A DNA stretch of 8,247 nt from Armatimonadota bacterium. Its GTDB lineage: Bacteria > Armatimonadota > Hebobacteria > CAIYQO01. The stretch is taken from positions 1 to 8,247 of the forward strand of contig JAKIYB010000175.1 in assembly GCA_022708765.1 (NCBI GenBank). The letters are read 5' to 3'. Below, in pieces: positions 7,189 through 8,247 of the stretch. Under the pieces are notes generated by a model that had not been told where the DNA came from, searched no databases, and worked only from the letters and a program-made list of their open reading frames with translations. The number at the start of each line of letters is the position of its first letter. Positions within the stretch are counted from its first letter, which is position 1. Made by a program: the position numbers and the translations under genes.

Positions 7189-8247
7189 ATGAACGCATAT
7201 CAGTTCCCCCGCGGCGCCATGCTGTGGCGCAGCCTGTTCCTTGGCCTGCTGGGCGGCCTTGTGCTTCTCACCGGCGTGCCGGTGCGGCTCCAGGGCGCGG
7301 ATGCGCCATTCAGCGCCGTCATCCTGCGCGAGGTAGACAACAATGGCCCTTACACCGAGGCGACGGTCATTCGCGATAGCGATTACGCCGTTCTCGTCGA
7401 GGTGGCATGGGCGAAACCAGTGACCGCTGACGAACGCTACACCGTCCGCTGGCTCGGACCGGACGGTAAAAGTTATTACGAGAGCACCGAGACCGTGAAA
7501 GCCGGCGCTGACTTCTTCTCCACCGGCCTTCGCGTGAAAGGATATCAACTCAGCCGTCTGAAAGGCCGGCATACGGTGACTATCCTGCGCCCCGGCGCAA
7601 CCGAGCCACTGGCACAACTGACCTTCACATTAGAGCCCGCCGCGCGCGACCCGAAGAAGCCACGCTTTACCGGACTGCTTGCCAGCGGCCTCGATGAAGA
7701 CATGACGCCGATGGGCAAGGCAACCAGCTTCTTCAGCGATACGGATACCCTCTGGGTTCGGTATGAAGCGAAAGTGATTCCCGAGAAAGGGCACACCCTC
7801 ACCGCGAAAGTCTACGACGCGGATGACTCGCTGGTGTTGAGCGGCAACCCGGTCACCACGGACGGGGAATCCGATCTGTACGGCACCGGGTTCTACCTGG
7901 CGGGACGCGCCTGGGCGAAAAACGGCGGCAAATTCACGCTGCGCGTCTTCTGGGATGACGATCCCGATCCCGTAGTGAGCCTGCCATTCACCGTGAAGAC
8001 CGCCAACCGGTATGCCCTGCTCATCGGCATCGCCGACTACCCCGGCGAAGCGAATGACTTGCCCGGCTGTGACCTGGATGTCGAGGCGGTGCGGGACATG
8101 CTGGTCGGCGCGTACGGCTTTGACGCGAAACATATCACGACGCTGATGAACCTCGACGCCACGAAGAAGAACATCGCCAAGGCGATTACCGAGCTGGCGA
8201 CGAAGGCGAAGAAGGACGATGCCGTCTACATCCACTACTCCGGTCAC
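7189..8247 (+). CDS. Exported or membrane-anchored caspase-like protease (peptidase C14), 3'-truncated by window edge
   Basis: The frame is open from ATG 7189 to the window end (353 residues, no stop). Residues 1-39 form a signal peptide or N-terminal anchor: R8 and R14 precede a hydrophobic stretch at about 15-31, then QGADA as a possible cleavage site. Residues about 40-150 and 159-270 are two beta-rich segments with the look of Ig-like sandwiches; each ends in a similar strand (LTFTLEP, LPFTVKT). The caspase-like p20 subdomain starts at 275 with the strand YALLIGIADY, followed by NDLPGCDLDVEAVRDML (289-305), a GFD...ITTLMN segment, and VYIHYSGH ending on His353. This is the predicted catalytic His of the family SGHG motif, and the window stops there. 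The catalytic Cys lies downstream and is unseen, so activity cannot be confirmed. Only 5 bases separate it from the TPR-CHAT stop, so the two are co-transcribed. Cleavage specificity (Arg/Lys as in metacaspases, or Asp) cannot be read from this part. Confidence 0.92.
   Translation, partial: MNAYQFPRGAMLWRSLFLGLLGGLVLLTGVPVRLQGADAPFSAVILREVDNNGPYTEATVIRDSDYAVLVEVAWAKPVTADERYTVRWLGPDGKSYYESTETVKAGADFFSTGLRVKGYQLSRLKGRHTVTILRPGATEPLAQLTFTLEPAARDPKKPRFTGLLASGLDEDMTPMGKATSFFSDTDTLWVRYEAKVIPEKGHTLTAKVYDADDSLVLSGNPVTTDGESDLYGTGFYLAGRAWAKNGGKFTLRVFWDDDPDPVVSLPFTVKTANRYALLIGIADYPGEANDLPGCDLDVEAVRDMLVGAYGFDAKHITTLMNLDATKKNIAKAITELATKAKKDDAVYIHYSGH

Noticed and set aside
7630..8247. Long minus-strand open frame opposite the caspase gene
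   Set aside because: The plus strand carries clear caspase motifs and a signal peptide in the same stretch; the antisense peptide shows no recognisable domain.

Overview
The window looks bacterial: tightly packed genes on one strand, Shine-Dalgarno sites, a sigma70-type promoter and cleavable-looking signal peptides. Base composition is GC-rich, more so in the second half. The lineage cannot be fixed from the sequence. Large TPR-CHAT and caspase-like proteases are commonest in bacteria with complex life styles (Chloroflexota, Cyanobacteria, Planctomycetota, Myxococcota); Chloroflexota is only a guess.

Layout. (1) Bases 1-1932 hold the 3' part of a hydantoinase/oxoprolinase-family gene, cut at its extreme N-terminus by the window edge. 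A GC-rich hairpin follows the stop codon. (2) Bases 1933-2257 are a 325-base gap without a convincing gene. It ends in an AT-rich island with a good promoter (TTGACT, 18 bases, TATATT) and a Shine-Dalgarno site. (3) Bases 2258-7183 encode a 1641-residue exported protein. It has a signal peptide, an unassigned N-terminal region, about 19-20 TPR units (13 of them in near-perfect 40-residue register), a helical linker and a complete C-terminal CHAT protease domain with His1495 and Cys1548. (4) Bases 7189-8247 encode a second exported protein, translationally linked to the first. It has a signal peptide or anchor, two beta-sandwich-like domains and the start of a caspase-like (peptidase C14) domain. 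The window ends exactly on its predicted catalytic His, so the catalytic Cys is not seen.

Interpretation. The hydantoinase belongs to the previous transcription unit and probably has nothing to do with what follows. The TPR-CHAT and caspase genes form one operon that makes two clan CD cysteine proteases, both apparently sent out of the cytoplasm. The likely model is a sensor/protease pair: the TPR superhelix binds a protein ligand, and one protease may activate the other or they may share a target. That model is inference. The envelope location sets the pair apart from cytoplasmic CRISPR-linked TPR-CHAT (Craspase) and from cytoplasmic defence caspases. No CRISPR array, gasdermin, tRNA, rRNA or insertion sequence was recognised.
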